64,000 nucleotides of DNA from Brevipalpus yothersi (taxonomy: Eukaryota > Arthropoda > Arachnida > Trombidiformes > Tenuipalpidae). The first letter of the stretch is position 1; each line of letters starts with the position of its first letter. The DNA lies in NCBI GenBank assembly GCA_003956705.1, contig QZCP01000208.1, positions 1 through 64,000 of the forward strand, in the 5' to 3' direction. The notes beneath the pieces were generated by a model, which searched no databases, had not been told where the DNA came from, and saw nothing but the letters and a program-made list of their open reading frames with translations. This document shows positions 14,791 to 27,700 of the stretch, one piece after another. Both the position numbers and the translations under genes were made by a program.

Positions 14791-16548
14791 GGTTATCTAT
14801 GGAGAAGAATATTTTGCCCAGAAAAGAAATGATCAGAAAAACGATCTACAAATGTAAATGAAGCCAAAATTATCTGAATTCTAACGCCCATGCTAAATTA
14901 TGCATAATCTTTTGACTTGAAAATCGTTATATAATAACCCTTCGGCATCATAATGTGTCGGATATGATTCAATGCATTCCAGAGATGCCTCAAGACTCAT
15001 GAACATCGTCCATTGACACTTGGAAACGAATCATCACTGTCTAGAACATTATCATCATTATCTACATTCAGCCTAGCTTCATACCAGTTTTCCAGGGAAT
15101 CTTTTTATGCTCACTGGATACGTCATGGTTCCTAAGTCATGAATTCTAGGACTGATGGTGTATATACACAAGCATGGTAGCACGTGAGATGAATTGAAAG
15201 TTGTGGCTTTAAAAGCCGAAAAATTTGTGTGTGTATATACTTTGCTAACTTACCTTTCAACTAATTTTTGGAACTGAAACGTTGGTCGCATAAAAATTGA
15301 CAAAGATAAAATGATTTATTGATGAAAAATTTTGTCCCTAAGAACTTTCGACGATGAGACGATATGGAGCGGTGACAATATTGTGGAAATAATTTTACCG
15401 ATGAATTATCGTTGGCAAAGGTTGAAAAACACAATAAATAATAGGTAGACAACGTGGAAGCATAATGATAGAGGGACACCAATTTCACATGGAATTAATT
15501 ACGATTATAACGTGATTGAATGATGATGCAAATAATTTACATAATAAATTAGATTAAATGATGAGGATGAAATGAGATGATGTAGGGGGGTGATTGCTGT
15601 TGAAAACTATGTAGACACAGTTCGAAAAAGGAGTTCAATCACAATCAAAACAATCGGATGACGAAAAAGTAAGAGAGAACATCAGAATAGGCTTTTTAAG
15701 ATAGTTTTTCATGAACCTTGTTCATGAAAAGTTCGGCGAAAGGGAGAGATAGATATCGATGAGCATATTTACTTTTCCCCTTTTCTTCTCTCTCTCTTCA
15801 TTCTAACTTTTTCTTTTTCTTCTTTTTCTCTCTCTCTTTTCTCTCTCTTTCTCTCTACTCCAGTGTTAATCAAACGAGTTACATGTGAAAAGATGAAAAG
15901 ACAGGTAAAAAGCCTTCTCAATCCTCATGAAAGAGAGAGAGAAAGAAAGAGAGAGAGAGAGAGAGATGAAAGTGGGCCGGAAAGTTCCAAATACTGGTTT
16001 TTTCCTTCCTTCAACCTGAGTCCCAGTAAGAGGAGGGGAAAAAGATCATGTTCCCATGAATTCTAACTTATATACCTGTATTAAGAATGATGATAATCAT
16101 CAATGATGATGATGATGATTTTTAACTGGCATAGAACCGCCAAAGAACTTTATCTGAACCTTTTAGCGCCATCTTGGGCTCTGGAATTTTGTTCAGAATT
16201 TTGGGTAAAAAATTTTGGCCCATCTTATCATTGCATCATCGGAATACTCAGGATCAAGTTATAAGGATAGAAGGGCTTCACCATTAATGGCTGGGTCAAT
16301 AATTTCAGCTGTATCGACTTGGAATTTTTCATGAACGATGTATAATCGAACTTGCCTCTTAGCTCGATTCGACGTGAAATCAGAAAGAGCGCCCTTATTG
16401 TTTGAGTTACTCAAACAGGCAAACCGCGTGCAAAGCACGTTGAGCCATTGCGAAATGAAAACATTTTGAAAAAGTTTTTGCTCTCACAAAAACTGTCAGT
16501 TTCTTGGGTGTGAATAGTAATCAAATGATTAATATTAAATAATTTTTC
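14791..16548. other. Divergent intergenic region between the PAN/ZP and FASTKD-like genes
   Basis: It lies between two genes read away from each other, so it should carry both promoters. A possible 3' splice site just before the PAN/ZP start codon (14801-14802 on the minus strand) hints at a non-coding first exon. CT-rich and GA-rich runs lie at about 15785-15855 and 15930-15966, and an (ATG)n run near 16100-16120. A minus-strand open frame at about 16258-16470 is discussed under findings. Confidence 0.5.
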
Positions 16549-18515
16549 ATGAGTAAAAGTCATTTTGTTCGGGCTCTTCGTCCACGAGGGCCAGTTACTT
16601 TGGTAGATTTGCCGAAAAAAATAAAAACTTTCCCCTTTATACCACCGATAGAGAATCTTGCTCTTCTCGAAGTGGTTAAAGATGTCAACAAACAACAATT
16701 TATTCGACTTTCGTATCAACGATTCAAATTGAAATCTCCCGAGGTGATACCACCGAATATGGATTTTATATTCAAGGAAAATCAAGAATTGAAATCCTTC
16801 TATTCGGAAGCAATCGATTTTGTGCTCAAAAAATCTTGTGATATGGCTTCATTGGCAATGATTGCGGAAAAATATCATGATTTAATTTTATCAACTTGTT
16901 CCGTCGGACAGCAACATTATGAATTGCTATCTGCAATTGAAAATGTGGCTCTGGAATTGTTTGAACAAGATTCAGGTAAAATTTCATCAGCTCATTGTAA
17001 TACCATTAATTGTTGTGTTCTTCTTTCCAAAGATTTCTTCCTTTCAGATAATCGACTCAATGAAGCTTTATTACTTTCGTGTAATTTGTTTCAAGTTTCA
17101 CCTCCTCATTGTAAATATTTTCGCACCAAACTTATCCAAGGAATTGTGGCTAATTGTAGTACAATTAGTCGTCGACAGTTAGCCCTGGTAGTGTTTGCTA
17201 TGATTTTGAATCGTGAACAACTGACTGAATCTACTGCAAATTGGCTCAATCATCAGTGTCTTATAAATTTTGATGGCATGTCAATCGAAGAAATTTGTCT
17301 CATGTGTGTTGCATTCCACAAAACACGAACTGAAACGATTGATCCCCATCTGTATAGAAAAATGACACAACAAACTATTCACAGGGTTACCAAACTTCGA
17401 TCCCATATTCTTCTATCATCTCTTGTAAAGGGACTCAATCATGGTATCCAAACTCCACGATTCTCACTCTTCGTTGCCTTACTTCGCTTCATGGAAAGTC
17501 GACCACAAGCGTGTTTTGGATTTTTTCACCTTCAAGATTTCAGTGTTAACAAAATGTGTTATCTACCCACTCTAATTGATAGGAATCTTAAAAATATTAA
17601 CGAAAACTATGGAGATTTTCGTAGCAAAGATGTCGAGAGAACATTCAAAGCTGTCGCTCAGTATGACCATGGAGGCCCAAATTATGAGTTGTGTCGTGAA
17701 ATAACGAAAAAAATCGAAGATGATGATGAATTTCCTGCCTATGAACGCACATTTGGTCGTTTTATTCGTAGTCTAAGTATGTTAGATATACATTCTGAAA
17801 AGCTTTTCAACAAATTTTTGGACATGGGCTGGCACAACTTTGTCGATATGAGTGAGTCCTTATCACTGATCGAGAATTTGCTTTTTCTCTAATCTTCTTT
17901 CTCTCCACATTTGTAGGATCTAGCGAATCAGCTTTAGATGGTGGAGCTTTGAACTTAATGATGGCAAGAGATTATCTGATGATCGATAAATATCCTCTAT
18001 ATGAGAATCGACTCCAAAATTTAGATTCTGTTTTCCATGGTATGCAGAGGCATTCTAGATTACATCCGAAACCAGTTGAATTTTTCAGAGGTCAATGGGC
18101 AACGAGTGTTGAGGAGGACAGACATGTAGCAACAATCGCTTCTATCAGTGAGGCCGCAAGAGAATGCTTTAAAGAGTATGAAATATGGTTTGGCCATGTT
18201 GTTTCTTTTTCTCAGAAAATTGAAGTAGTCATGTGTAAAAATAGTCATCACAAAAACTTATTGAACAGTGGTGAACGCAAACCAGGCTCTCTAGAAGGCT
18301 CAATTGTTGTTGAAGTCAATGCACTGGCTCAGTTTTCTACTCGAGATTGTAAATTGTTCTCAGGATCAACAAGACTTAGACATAGGCTATTCAGAAAGTT
18401 AGGCTTACAAATAATCTCAATTCCTTTCTGGGAGACAAATCATTCTAGTCATCGGGAAGCTGTTCAATATATGATATCCAAACGAGAGGATCTTTTCAAA
18501 CAAAACGATCCTTGA
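16549..18515 (+). CDS. FAST kinase domain-containing (FASTKD-like) mitochondrial RNA protein with RAP domain
   Basis: Two exons, 16549-17851 and 17917-18515, joined in phase 1 across a 65-bp intron (GTGAGT donor, TTTGTAG acceptor), give 633 aa. An in-frame TAA lies three codons upstream of the ATG, which supports this start. The C-terminus carries a RAP-type segment (FRKLGLQIISIPFWE, from about residue 593), and the middle is a helical array like the FAST_1/FAST_2 regions. Family members act in mitochondria on RNA processing, stability or translation. The basic N-terminus (MSKSHFVRALRPRG) could serve as a targeting sequence, though that is inference. I cannot assign it to a particular FASTKD paralogue. 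RNF113A follows 318 bp downstream on the same strand. Confidence 0.82.
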
Positions 18516-18833
18516 GAATCAGTAAGTTGATTTTTTTCAATCTTTCTTTCACTACATATTAAAACTTGACCCTTCCAATAACAACTTTCTCTGGTTAATT
18601 ATAATAGATCGTTTTAATGACAATTTGCCACCAAAATATTCCTTCCCAAATCATGATGAAATGATCGAAATTCGCGCTTCCATCATGCTTACCTCAATTG
18701 TTTTGATTGTACAAACAAACTCCGCCTCGTAAGTATTGCAGCATTGTTTTGGTATTGTATCTGGTGTGATGTTCATCCATGTTCTTATGAATTAATGTTC
18801 TTTTTTCTGAAGTGATTAGATTCATTCATCAGT
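18516..18833. other. Spacer between FASTKD-like gene and RNF113A
   Basis: Only 318 bp. It contains a short signal-peptide-like frame beginning at 18661 and ending at a GTAAGT donor-like site (18729), discussed under findings. An in-frame TGA seven codons before the RNF113A ATG closes that frame upstream. Confidence 0.5.
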
Positions 18834-19622
18834 ATGTTCAAAAAGGTGAATAAAAGAAGTTTCCGAGAACGAGAGACTACTAGTCATGAGAGTGATTCTG
18901 GTGATGAAGATGAAGTGATTCAAAGATTGAAAAAGAAGCCGGCAATAGTGCGCAAAAAATTGGACATTAAAGATGAGGAGGAAAAAGATTTTGAACCACA
19001 AGTTACCAAAGTTGCTGTTGCCTATGAGGCCAACAAGGAAGCGGTTAGATCGGGTGCACCTGATATGGGTGCCACATCTTCACGTGAAATTGATGCTGAG
19101 ATGAAAGGTTTCAAGAAAACGCCAGCAACCTATCGTGGTATTGGACCAATGAAAGCTGCTGGAAATATTCGATCAACTGTTCGATGGGATTATCAGCCTA
19201 ATATTTGTAAAGATTATAAAGAGACTGGCTTTTGTGGTTTCGGTGATTCGTGTATATATTTGCATGATCGATCTGATTACAAAGCTGGCTGGCAGTTGGA
19301 AATTGAAGCACAAAAAGGCACCTATGGCCAGCAAGACGATACCCAATATGAAATATCTGAGGAAGAAGATGCCCCATTCAAGTGTTTAATTTGTATGGAT
19401 AGTTTCAAGAGTCCAGTAGTCACCAATTGTAAGCACTATTTTTGTGAAAAATGTTTCCTAGATCACTATAAAACGGACAAAAAGTGTTATGTTTGTAAAA
19501 TGCCCACAGGAGGTATATTCAAGCCAGCTAAATTATTTAAACCAGTCAAATGCACCAGTTCTAATGACCATCAGCATCATTCTAACGAAGACGATCACGA
19601 CCATGAGCCTGACTACGATTAA
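18834..19622 (+). CDS. RNF113A: RNF113A/CWC24-type spliceosomal CCCH and RING finger protein
   Basis: Single exon, 262 aa. A charged N-terminus (MFKKVNKRSF) is followed by the family segment STVRWDYQPNICKDYKETGF, a C-x8-C-x5-C-x3-H zinc finger (C125, C134, C140, H144), then a C3HC4 RING finger (C184, C187, C199, H201, C204, C207, C218, C221). This order and sequence are those of RNF113A/yeast Cwc24, a splicing factor of the activating spliceosome that also has ubiquitin ligase activity in animals. The protein is shorter than human RNF113A, mainly in the acidic N-terminal region, and ends in a His/Asp-rich tail. Lack of introns may reflect retroposition in an ancestor, but I cannot show it. 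Confidence 0.95.
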   Translation: MFKKVNKRSFRERETTSHESDSGDEDEVIQRLKKKPAIVRKKLDIKDEEEKDFEPQVTKVAVAYEANKEAVRSGAPDMGATSSREIDAEMKGFKKTPATYRGIGPMKAAGNIRSTVRWDYQPNICKDYKETGFCGFGDSCIYLHDRSDYKAGWQLEIEAQKGTYGQQDDTQYEISEEEDAPFKCLICMDSFKSPVVTNCKHYFCEKCFLDHYKTDKKCYVCKMPTGGIFKPAKLFKPVKCTSSNDHQHHSNEDDHDHEPDYD

Positions 19623-21705
19623 AAGTATTTATGTTTTCATATTTATCTTTAATTTAGTAAATTCTTAAATACTCAGAACCAATACAGACTCCATTAACAC
19701 TATCAGCCATAATATTTGGTGGAGTTTGAGGGAGATTTTGTAAAAAGCTGTAGCGGTTAGTAATAAAGCTACATACATGACTCGAAGACTTCTCATGATG
19801 ACAAATTTCCGATTCAGATGATGTTTTTTCATTTATCGTTCACTTGATCGCAATTCGAGCACCTCATAGCTTATTTGAAAACGATCCTTTCCTGCCTATC
19901 TCAAGCAATCCAATGGTCTTAACAGGAAGTTGATAGAGAAATTTGATCACAAATCGTACCAGTTGAATGCAAATTTTCAATTTCTCTACTGGGGCATAGA
20001 TTCGAGTTCTCTTTGACAAAACTTGAATAAATACCTCTGGAGGACAAGTTTTTATAGTCAATAGCACCTGAAACTCAAGAATTTTTGGAGTCTTCAAGTT
20101 ACCTTGTAAACATTTATGTTTTTCTGATTGAATGCTGATCGCTCTCGTAAATATATCTTCTCTGAATCACATGATTTTTATCTCAGCACCGGAAAATGAG
20201 AAATTTTCATGCCTCTAATCTTGATTTTCTATCATCCAATTGGGTCTAACTGAGTTAGGGTTTACTATCAATCTTTTTTCTTCTTCTCTCGATGAGTTTC
20301 ATGGTCATTCGAATTTTTTTCCTCCAAATAAGACCAGTTTTTTTTCAATTAATGATGAACAATTTACTAAACCTTTATTCAGCCGAATGATCAGATAGAG
20401 TGAGCAAGCGAGAGACAGCTCGAAACTTGCTGCAAAATAGTTGTCACAGTCACATTCACACACACAAAAATAACGGTCTACAATTGATCAGTAGTTGTGA
20501 TCATTCGTTTCTCACCTCCACCATAGCCTAAACCGATTTATTGAATCAAAAATGATGATCAAGTGAAGATCAGAATGTTATCGTGCTCTAGTGTTTGAAC
20601 ATCATAGTGGACATCATAGAGAGAGTGCTTCAAAAAGTTTGCTCAACCTTGATACTCTTGATCCCAGTTTGTTTCGCGGGCATTCTAACATTTTTTTCTT
20701 CAAATCGCTCTCTTTTCATGACAATCAATGTTGGCCATAATCATCTAGTCATACTGAACAATCTGTCCATCTCTATTGATATGTGGTTTTCCTCATCCAA
20801 AAATGTTAATAAATCATTCCTCATCTATCGCTCTCACCTGCTCTCTCTCTCTCTAAAAATCTTTCTCCCGCCCTTTTCATCATTTCTTAACTCTTTTCTT
20901 TCACTCTCTCCCTGATCATACCTTTTCGACTTTCTGAACCTGATTGAACATTAGAAATGTTAATATTTTTCCATTTGAATGCCGGTTTAAAAGTGAAATG
21001 AATCGATTCACAATCAGATAAGAGAATCCAATCACCTCAAATTTTGTGGCAAATTATTTTTCATCTTCTCTTTCTCGCTTTCTCTCTCCGTTGATCAACA
21101 TCGGCGCCCAGCTCATTTGATTCATTTTTTTGAAAACCTCTGGATCCAGAGCTGATCGAGTGAAAATTACATAGACTGGCCAGTGGTTTCATGTGTGGAT
21201 ATTTTTTTTCGAAAGCCAATCACTGAAACCGCTCACTTTCAATGATAATCATTTGGAGGCGGTCGTTCATATGAACACATATATATATCCATCAATCAGT
21301 GTTCTCATATTATGAATGTACACTGACTTTTTAATGTGTGTATATGTGAATACATATATAATTATCATTGATCATCAGTAACTTGACTTTGAATGGTGTG
21401 ATGTGGTGATCACATCTCCGTGAATGTTACCATCATCTGAATATGATATTTTTTTCGTGACGAATTGCAACCACAACGAAAGATCAGCCGAACCATTGTG
21501 ACTCGAATTCACTTGCGCTTGAATTTGTTTCCGCTAAGGAATTGAATGTTCTTAAAAGAAATAGAATACATTCGATTCTCTTTCTCCCTGTTCCCTTGTT
21601 TGAGTGTCTATTATCTTTCTCTCTCTCTCTCTTTCCCTTTCCCTGAGTTTGTGTCTATGGTCGGTGTACAAAGAGAGGAAAACAATAGTCCATAAATAAA
21701 AAAAA
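19623..21705. other. Intergenic region upstream of the neprilysin-like gene
   Basis: No exon is recognised. Reading frames at 19864-20097 (minus) and 20595-20915 (plus) have no domain and are rich in low-complexity sequence. The last 500 bp should hold the neprilysin promoter and 5' leader; no strong core element was seen. Confidence 0.5.
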
Positions 21706-24700
21706 ATGATCGAAAAAAGTGAACAAGGACCTAATAATTTTCGGCAACTTTACAAAATTGATAATGTCGGTCCCAGTGAAATAGTCAAGTGAGTATACAT
21801 ACATATCTAATTAAGTATTTTATCAAATTAGCAACTCTCAAAGTCATCTACTCTCAAGATAGACTGCTTTCCACCAACACCAGAAGCTAATCTCGATTGT
21901 TTGCTAAATTGTAGGCTTATTCAATTCTCTCTCTTTTTTTGCTGCCGTTCAGACTGTTCAGTGGTTTACTGTTTCCGGCTTTTCCCGAAGCTTGATTCCG
22001 TTTTAAATCGATTTCTCATTGAAAACTTGGCCATTGAACGTATGGTCGATAACGTTAGTGTGAGGGCTAAGATTTGATGTAGTTAAGTTCATTTTCAAAT
22101 TGACTTTAAATTCGAATTCCAATGTTTTGCAGCTTTTTTGATCTTTTTTAACGAAAATTCAGTTATAGTAGTTGTAGTGATAGTAGCAAAACGATGAGGA
22201 AAAAAAGAACAAAAGTATCCAGATAAAGATTATTGTTGGCAAATATGATTTATCAACATTTCCATTATAATGATGATTGTAGCAATCGGATGCTGGCACT
22301 TTTTTTCGAGGAGGAACAAGTTTCTCGATTTTCGAGATGTTCACTTTCGATTTGTATCATTTTATCCCTCTCTTTCACTCTTTCCATTGATCATATTGAC
22401 GTTGATCATGAGTACATATCATATTACCAACTAAACGATTGCATGATGTATTTTTTCCCAGTTTAATTCTTGCTTCATTGAGCAAGGCTTCAAAAATGGA
22501 TGCAACTAATGATGATATATATATTTATTTATATATATAAATTATATGTAGCATGATGTGTTTGTCATTTTATTGCATGTATTGAAACGAGGAAAAGTGC
22601 TTTTTCTTTCCAACTACTAAAACAGGCCTACTTTTTTGTCTTGAAATCATAAGAATCACACAAGTTGCCAAAAAGCTAATAATAATTGAGTTCAAATTTG
22701 CCAGATAAACCGCAAAAAGATCAACACCTCATATGATTGAAACTTTTTCTTCTTTCTTTCACCTTTTCACTATTTTTCTTTCTCTTTTTTGCGATCTCAA
22801 AAGACCCCAAAATTGGTGGTCATCTAGAACCAGATTGGAACGATGGCTACTATTTTTGTTGATACTTTTCATTCTTTCCACAATCATGACCATCGCAATA
22901 TTGGTTTATTTTGAAGGAGCGACATTTGATAATTTATTGCATAACAAATCTAGTCAAAAGTCTATCTGTACAACACCAGGCTGTGTGAAAGCTGGTAAGT
23001 TCGACTGTCTGCTTGACCATTGATACTGGTCATTCATATCATGAATATCATCGTCCATCTAGATTAGAGCCAAACAACACCTTCATCACCATCACATTCA
23101 ATTGACTTTCCCTTTCAAAAATTAATATTACTAATTCAAAAAAAATTTTTCTCATTAACATTTTATTGATGATTGGACAAACCTTTGAAACTTATACAAA
23201 CTTATCAATCTCGTTCTGCTCCTAACTTGATGACCTCATTATTTGGTGTAAATGCTAATAATGATAACTCTTTCTCTAAACATCTCATTTAAAGCGGCTC
23301 GAATCTTGGAAATTGTGGATCAAAAAACTTCACCATGTCAAGATTTTTATCAATTTGCATGCGGAAATTGGATCAAGAAGAAGCATATTAACGAAGATCA
23401 AAGCGGTATAACTCAGTTTGGCTCTCTTCGAGATGAGCTTAATCGTAAACTTCGAGGTGAGTGATTTAAATTCAATCAACAATCAGAGTTTCAAGAGAAA
23501 ACTCACACTAATTTAATCCACGAAAACTTATCTCTCCACCGATTGAGGATATTCTTCTCGAAAATTTTTCTTCAAATATAGAAAAAAAATCAGTTTTGTT
23601 ATTCCTTTTCTCATTTGAACACTTAAGCTCTTTGACAATCTTTGGAGAGATTAAATCTCACCTTGACCCATCCAAAGGAACAATCAAAATTCACAATCAT
23701 TATTATTAGATCGACTTTCCATAACTTTCTTATTAACTCACTCTTTCCACACCATCTCGGATCAGTTTAAGTGTTTTGGTGCCACAAATAATCTATTCCA
23801 TAATCATCTGAATTATTTCACTCTCATATTACCATCTATACAGTTAATTTGACCCATTAAAATAAGTTCAAGATCAACATTTCGTTCAGGTTCACTTTCT
23901 TCCTCTTTCCTCATCGACTTTCGATCTTTCAAGGTTGTCCAGACTTCTTACAGGCTGGAAGACAGCATCTAAGTCGGTGTCAGTAACATTGATTAATTAA
24001 GTATTCAATCAACTCAAACATTCAACTTCGTTTAGACATGTTTCAATGTTTGAAGAACTGAAGCTGGTTAGCAATGTGTTTGATTTTTCGTTGAAAGTTT
24101 TCGTAATTTTTGCATTCAAATTACAATTAAGCTACTATAATAGCTTATGATGGAAACACTTTTACATGCCTCATTTGACGGCTGAGATTGATTGCGTGAC
24201 TAGAATACATTACATCCATGATGAAATACTATTCGAAGAAACATTTTGTCTTTCTCTTTCTCACGTTGTGCTATTATCATTATTATTAGCTTACCTATGT
24301 AATCGGCAAAAGTTAATTGAAAGATTTCTTTCATCATCCTCTCGATTACTCTTATGAACAAGTGATATTTGTTCACAAGAATATACAGGAAATTATAGTG
24401 ATTTACCTTGTATTAAACAAAGATTGTAAATTTCCAGAGGAAGAAATACTTTATAATCTATGATGCTAGTCTATTCTTGGGTATTCAATTCTATTATCGA
24501 TTACGATTCGCTCTTGTTCCGAGAATAATAGCTCACTTGAGTGTTTTCAGAAATGTACATGTATTTGGCTAGACAATAGTTCAGTATTGATTATCATTCC
24601 ATCATTAGAATTGATTTAATACTTCGAAGCAAAAGTTTCTTGAACAGTTTCTATGTTCATGATCACGAAAGTCCAAAATCCAGGTTAAAATAGATAAATT

Positions 24701-27700
24701 GTTTGCTGAACTCATCAATGCATATGCACCAATAAGAGTTCGGATTGCTGTTTTGCCATCAGAATTAGAATCAGAATTGAAATAAAAATGAATCAGATTT
24801 GGCTGGATTGTGAATCTTCATCCAACCAACTTGAATCGATTTCTTTCCTTTTTTGAGAAACAATCTTGCCATTCAGCCAGAATCATCATCCTGTTAACAT
24901 AAGCCACGAATACAATGTAACGTAGCTACTTGTATCCGTCAACTTAACCAAGAAATTCTCGTTAATTGCAAAAATGTGATGATTCACCCAGCTTTACGCA
25001 CTATATCTAATCATCCCTAAAACTATTAGTCTGAAACAAATTGAACGAATACTTTTCAGAATATTTGGATCAAGCCAAGATAAGCCATTGCAATAGATCC
25101 TAGTCTAATTTACTTCGTATTCACAATCAGTTTTAAATATTGTTCCTCATGAATAACTGATTTTTCAAAAACCCTCGGCACCTTACACAGGTGATTCTTT
25201 TCCAGTTATAGGTCACAAGATATTAATTCTTATTAATTTCTCTTTCCCACAGCTTTGGTTGAAGCGCCTAGCAATGCAAGTGAAGCTGTATACTACAAAA
25301 TGATGCGAACAGTCTACAAGCAATGCATGGACATAGGTAAATGAATTGATGCATCATATTGACTATTATTCATATTTTCATTAATGATCAAAATTACTGC
25401 CCAACACAAGCTTAGCAACATGTTTTTTTTTCAATTAAAAAATCTCAAGTTCTCCACTGGAATCATAATGATCGTAGCTGAAGTTTGCCAAAATTCGATT
25501 GCAACTGTCCTCCTAATTCAGATAGAAGCTTTCAGAGCTTGATCTTGACCTAAAGAATAGGATTGAACAGCTTCCCATCTAAAAGATGAGTTAAAAACAC
25601 TCAGCTCATTGAATTTACTCTTCAAAGTGTCTCTTAAGAGAGTATTCTTGCCTTGAGAATCAGGAGCCTTCCAGTAGACACATGAGGCTTCTGATTCAAA
25701 TTATTTCATTGAAAATGAATACTTACACTTGGTAGTCGATTGTATAATAGAGAGAAAGAGCCTCTCATCTTAATTCACTTGTTAATCAATCACCTCTTTA
25801 ATGGAAGTGGTAACAAGTTTCGGTGACAAACCAATCAGCCATGCTCAACTGGGAAGATCGACTTTTTGATTGAAGCAATACTGTTTCAACCATGAAACTT
25901 GGCTATGGCCTGATAGATGATCTTGAATTGTAAATTCTTTCAACATTTTTTCTTCTCCATTTCAATGTGAACAGCTCAAGTTAATGAACAATCAAAAGGA
26001 GAAATAGTCAAAGACATTGTTCATCTGGGTGGCTGGCCACTGATTGAGGGTCCAACATGGAAACAAAATGAATTCGATTGGATTGAATCATTGAAACGAA
26101 TGAAGGAACTTGGCTATAGTCACAACATTTTTCTAACCATTTCGGTAACCGCTGACATTCGAAACAATAGTCGCAACATTATCGATGTAAGCAATAGAAT
26201 TTGAATTTGAATCAATGATTGTTCTAATTGATTTGTGTACATCTTATTTTTGCCATCAAGTTGGATCAAGTGATCTTCGCTGGTCCCAATCGAAAATATC
26301 TGATGAAAGGACTCAATGACACTGTAGTCAAAGCCTACTATCAAGCAATGATTGATTCAGCATCTTATATTGGCAAAAATTCCAAAGAAGCCATTGAAGA
26401 AGGAGCAAAAGAAATTCTTGATTTTGAAATAGAACTTGCCAAGGTGATTAGCAGTTATACTGATTAGAAACATAAAACTTTAAATCGGATTGATAGTGAA
26501 TTTTATGCGCTCATTCGCTGTTGTATTGTTTTATACTAGATTGCACTTCCATTCGAGAAGCGAAGAAATTTCACCGAACTCTATCATAAGATGAAATTAG
26601 GTGATATAGTTAAATTTGCTCCTAAAGTAAGTGATTCATATTGAAATTTGATACTATTTCATTAATGAATGGGTTATTTTTTCTGATAGGTTCCATGGGC
26701 AGATATTGTTCGCATGGTTATAAATCAGAACTTAACAGATGATGAGGAAATTAATGTAAAAGTTCCACGCTATCTGACTCAATTGGATGAAATCATGGCT
26801 ACTGCTAATTCAAAGTTAGTGGAGCAATTCAGGATGTCCTGGAATGTCCGCTCTAATTGATTTTGCTCCTTGATTTGATTCTAAATCTAGAACAATCGCC
26901 AACTATCTGGTCTGGAGAATGGTCTTCTCGGCTCTACCAATTTCGGAAGAGAAACTCCGTCGAATATCGGAAGAATATGAGCGAGCACTTTTTGGCAAGA
27001 AGGGTGAAAGTCCAAGATGGGACACATGTATTAATCATGTTTATGCAACATTTAAAGCTCCACTATCAGCACTTTATGTGAGAAGTTCTTTCGATGAAGA
27101 GAGTCGATCAAGTGCACGGAAAATGGTTAAATATATTCGAGATCAATTCATTACATCACTGAAAAAAGTCGATTGGATGGATCATGAAACCAAAAATCGA
27201 GCAATTGAAAAAGCGAAAGAAATGCAAGTTCTAATCGGTTATCCACCAGAACTTCTCCAAGAGGACAAGATTATGGAAATGTTTGAGGGAGTAAGTTTGA
27301 TTTAGCCTGTAAAAAATCATGCTCAATTATTCATAGTGTGTAGAGCGTTCAATATCAATTTTTTCACCGATTTGACCAATTTTTTTCGGACATTTTTCAG
27401 CTCGAAGTACGTGATGATGTCAAATATTATCGGAATTCATTGGCTATCCGAAAACATCAGACCGATTACTCATTGAGAGAACTCAGAAAACCAATAGTCC
27501 GTAATGAGTATGTACAGCTTGCATCTAATTAGTCACAAATGAATTGATAATTTCGATTCTTCTCTCTCTCCTATTTTTAGCTGGAGAAAGTTTATCGAAA
27601 GTGCAACGGTCAATGCATTCAATAATTTTGTCCAAAATATGATCAAATTCCCGGCCGGTATACTTCAAGGAGTATTCTTCGACAAAGATAGACCTGATTA

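Noticed and set aside
16411..16785. 124-codon minus-strand frame
   Set aside because: Mostly antisense to the FASTKD-like first exon and lacking any domain.
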